Positions 61,362-64,000 of a stretch of 64,000 nucleotides of DNA are shown piece by piece. Position numbers and translations under genes: made by a program. Position 1 is the first letter of the stretch. The number at the start of each line of letters is the position of its first letter. The stretch lies in NCBI GenBank assembly GCA_025331435.1, contig JAIWNI010000003.1:62001-126000 (forward strand). Reading direction: 5' to 3'. Origin of the DNA: Choanephora cucurbitarum (Eukaryota > Mucoromycota > Mucoromycetes > Mucorales > Choanephoraceae). Under the pieces are notes generated by a model. That model had not been told where the DNA came from, ran no database searches, and saw nothing but the letters and a program-made list of their open reading frames with translations.

Positions 61362-64000
61362 TTTTTTGCTGGTCTGTTCTCTTTACTTATTTCGTATTGG
61401 TTTACTCGCTTGTTTTGTTCTACAACAACGAATAGCTGCTTTTTACAAAGTATTTTTGTATAGTCAATAGGACGAAAGGAAAAGATATTCTCTGTTTGAT
61501 GATAAGTAACAAGTTTAGAGAAGAGTAGTAATAGAGAAAGAGAGGAGGGAGGGAAGGGTGTTAAATATCAAATGTGATATGTGTGTATTTTTCTCTCTTT
61601 TTTTTTTTTTCAAGAAAAAATATTTTGCTGGTTTTTTCGAAACAGTTCGCTCATCTAAAAAAAATAACTTTAGAAACCGAGTTCATGTAAATTGAGAGTA
61701 AACGAGTGTAGAGTGTGATATTTTTCAGTAGTAATGACTTTCTTAAAGGATAAAGACAGAACAAAGAAAACGGCCACCTATAATAGCCTTCCTGCCCTCT
61801 TATTCACTTTGTTCTGTGAGTTACTTTCACAGTATCCCATCCAATAAACAATCTTCTAAACCAACAAGAACATAATCTATTTTTTTTCCTGCCTTGACGC
61901 GTCACGATACTACTTCACTTACAATAATGATTTCCTCTAGTTCAAATGAATCTATACACTTTTTTTTTTAAATTTTATTGTCGTCTTTTTTTTGAACGAG
62001 ACAAAGAAAATAGAGTGCATGATTCACCCTACTTTTTAGTTCTACTTTGAAGACAAGAACATCTTCTCTTGTTCATACAGACAATTAGAAGCATACATGA
62101 CTCGGAAAGATTTCAAAAGCCATGTAGTGGGAATATTCTACATCTACTGATTTCATTTAAAGGAAAAAAAACATGATTTGATGTCGACTGCCCTGCGCTT
62201 AGCCCTCAAGATCCAAATAAGTAGAACGTGTAAATATTAACACAAGACTTGATATGTATGCGCATCATCTTTGACGATCATATTGAACGGGAGCTCAAGC
62301 TTTTCGTCCTGTTTTAATGTATATGTATGCAATGCACTATATACGTGTTGGTGGTGCTAGTTTGCTTTTTTTTTTGCATAAACGATTTTAGCTTTATTTT
62401 ACTTTTTGGATCATTTCGATTTGATAGAAATGCACAATCTATACGGGATAGACCTACAAAGCATTTTGTGAGAAAATAAATGAAATCTGCGAAAGTAAAG
62501 GTTGTGTGTTTGTTTGACAGACAAGGAAAGAGCATTGTCGATGACAAGGTAATGATTTGATGGGCGCAATTGGGTTTCTTATGATTTGTGTAATACCAGT
62601 AGTTAACATAGTGAGAAAGCAACAGATCATATTCTGTTTTATTTTGATTGTATCAAGACAACACGAAAATCAAAAAGGCGTATGCCTTAGAAGCACTTTA
62701 GCAACTTTTTCATAGACAACAAAACATTCATCTCAAGTGTACATATTTAATCTTTTGTTCTAAACGAGAAAAGTTGTTCTTGCTGAACAAGTTTTTTTAT
62801 TTCCTTAGTAAACACGCATTTCTTTTAAGAAGAAGAAAAAAACTACCCTTCCTCCTACTGCTAAGACTCTTTCTGAACAGTTATTCAGAAAAATAGTCAG
62901 GCAATAGAGTACTTATGTATAGGGTGTAAGTTGTAGCCTTACTTCTCTAAAGGGGAACTAGATGAAGTCAACGATCAGTAACTCATGATCTCAAAAGTAA
63001 ACATCTGTAAAGTCGCGTAAAATCGTCAATAGTTCGCGGCACTTCGGGGGTAAAAACACCACTTTGAATAAAAAAAAAAAAGGTTGATGTACTAGTGTAG
63101 CTAGGACAAATAAGTTGGCTTGACATCTTTTATAGTCATGTCACTTGCAGGTTGAAAAAAAAGACGTCTGACCATCAAACAGATTCTAAACTGAGATCAC
63201 CTTGAACGATGACAATCATCTGAGATTCCTATTAGAAGAAGAGAGTAAAGTGGTCAACCCCCTTTTCCTTGAAAAGACCGGTTAGAGAGAGAGAAACAGC
63301 AACATACAACAGCAGAAGTCCAAATATCTCATGACACCCTTGAAGACTATTGACGCGTAACTGTTTATCTATCACCTGTTTAGCTCTACAGTAAACTACC
63401 TGCTCTGTAAGATAAAGACTTTGAGAGTCTTTTGTACTTGTCTTTCAATACCATTAGAATAAACTGAGGAACCGGCTTGGGCATGACTAGCTAATACATA
63501 AGGCAGCAAGTTATCAAAGCATGTTGTTATTTTTGATTGAATAACAAACATGAAATCAGATGCCATTCTCTCAAGAACTTGTCTATTTCCTTCTGCGCTT
63601 TTCAACAACATGTCTTATAAGCGAAAGTGACATCAAAAACCAAATGTAATCGAGTGTTATGCATAATGGCTTCAGCTAGGTGACTTTTCAGACAATCATG
63701 TCAACACGTTGAACTTGAGATGCTGACGATTCCATAGTAACAAAGAAGAAGCTCATTAGAACAATCCAATTGGTAGTTCAATACGCCAGATGTTTGATCA
63801 CTGCCTTGTGTTTATTGAACAATAAGGTTATTCAGTCGCCTTTCGGCTATTCCTTTTTTCATTCCACTATGTTATCTAGAGTCTCATCGTTATGCTTCCT
63901 TGTACTGAGCACTCCTTTCTAGATGTTGACATATATAAACTCTGTTATAAGTTGATACTTTTTCTTTCAAAAATCAGTTTCTGCTTTGGAGACGTTCTAA
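61362..64000. other. 2.6-kb region, no assignable gene
   Basis: It begins with the promoter of the minus-strand fusion gene. Long A and T runs and AG tracts are common (61540-61560, 61600-61612, 63284-63294). The only notable open frame is the minus-strand one at 63396-63611, listed separately. No RNA gene was recognised. Confidence 0.4.
63396..63611 (-). CDS. weak 71-codon open frame, unrecognised
   Basis: An open frame beginning MLLKSAEGNRQVLERMASDF, of helical character without a known motif. It may be an exon of a gene extending past the window or a chance frame. No in-phase partner exon was found. Confidence 0.2.
   Translation of the reverse strand: MLLKSAEGNRQVLERMASDFMFVIQSKITTCFDNLLPYVLASHAQAGSSVYSNGIERQVQKTLKVFILQSR

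Noticed and set aside
1..64000. CRISPR array, operons, ribosome-binding sites
   Set aside because: The gene structure is eukaryotic; no regularly spaced short repeats were seen.

Overview
The window is nuclear DNA of a filamentous fungus, most likely an early-diverging one (Mucoromycota, probably Mucorales). It is AT-rich, genes carry many short introns (about 40-130 bp) with GTAAG/GTATG-type donors and CTAAC/CTAAT branch sites, and the gene set is eukaryotic (condensin SMC2, Sub2, Cch1, COQ4, Sft2, bromodomain protein). Accessory sequence types (MULE with SWIM finger, Helitron, Ty3/gypsy, Tc1) also fit. Species cannot be told from the sequence alone. I placed exon joins by eye, checking reading phase across each junction for most genes.

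Layout: 1-2.3 kb, poorly resolved with two candidate C-terminal exons of an unknown gene. 2.8-4.4 kb (+), four-TM RING-H2 ubiquitin ligase, convergent with UNG uracil-DNA glycosylase (4.6-5.9 kb, -). 6.2-10.3 kb (-), condensin SMC2. Divergent from SMC2 is a tiny coiled-coil gene whose intron holds a dead Tc1 element with TA duplication (10.4-11.9 kb). 12.6-13.6 kb (+), a Myb/SANT-like gene. 13.6-17.7 kb, gene-free. 17.75-19.35 kb (+), sugar transporter. 20.2-28.1 kb (-), Cch1-type calcium channel. 28.8-30.6 kb (+), COQ4 and the mitochondrial ATPase inhibitor IF1. 30.9-37.4 kb (-), SUB2, a Jsn1/Puf2-like RRM-Pumilio protein, and a 3-hydroxyacyl-CoA dehydrogenase.

The stretch 37.4-53.6 kb is accessory DNA: a 94-bp repeat pair, an orphan acidic gene, a P-loop exon, then a nest of transposons. 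An apparently intact Ty3/gypsy element (42,098-48,664) with LTRs that read the same by eye sits between two pieces of a decayed MULE transposase, followed by a decayed Helitron Rep-helicase. 53.6-56.8 kb has no assignable gene but holds a GC-rich island with hairpins.

The last part returns to housekeeping: Sft2 (56.8-57.8 kb, +), convergent with a 1,089-residue bromodomain plus protein-kinase fusion (57.9-61.4 kb, -). The final 2.6 kb is mostly non-coding. The most unusual items are the bromodomain-kinase fusion, the young gypsy element with a variant protease motif and a polypurine tract inside the pol ORF, the Tc1 insertion tolerated in an intron, and three GC-AG introns with the same GCAAGT donor.
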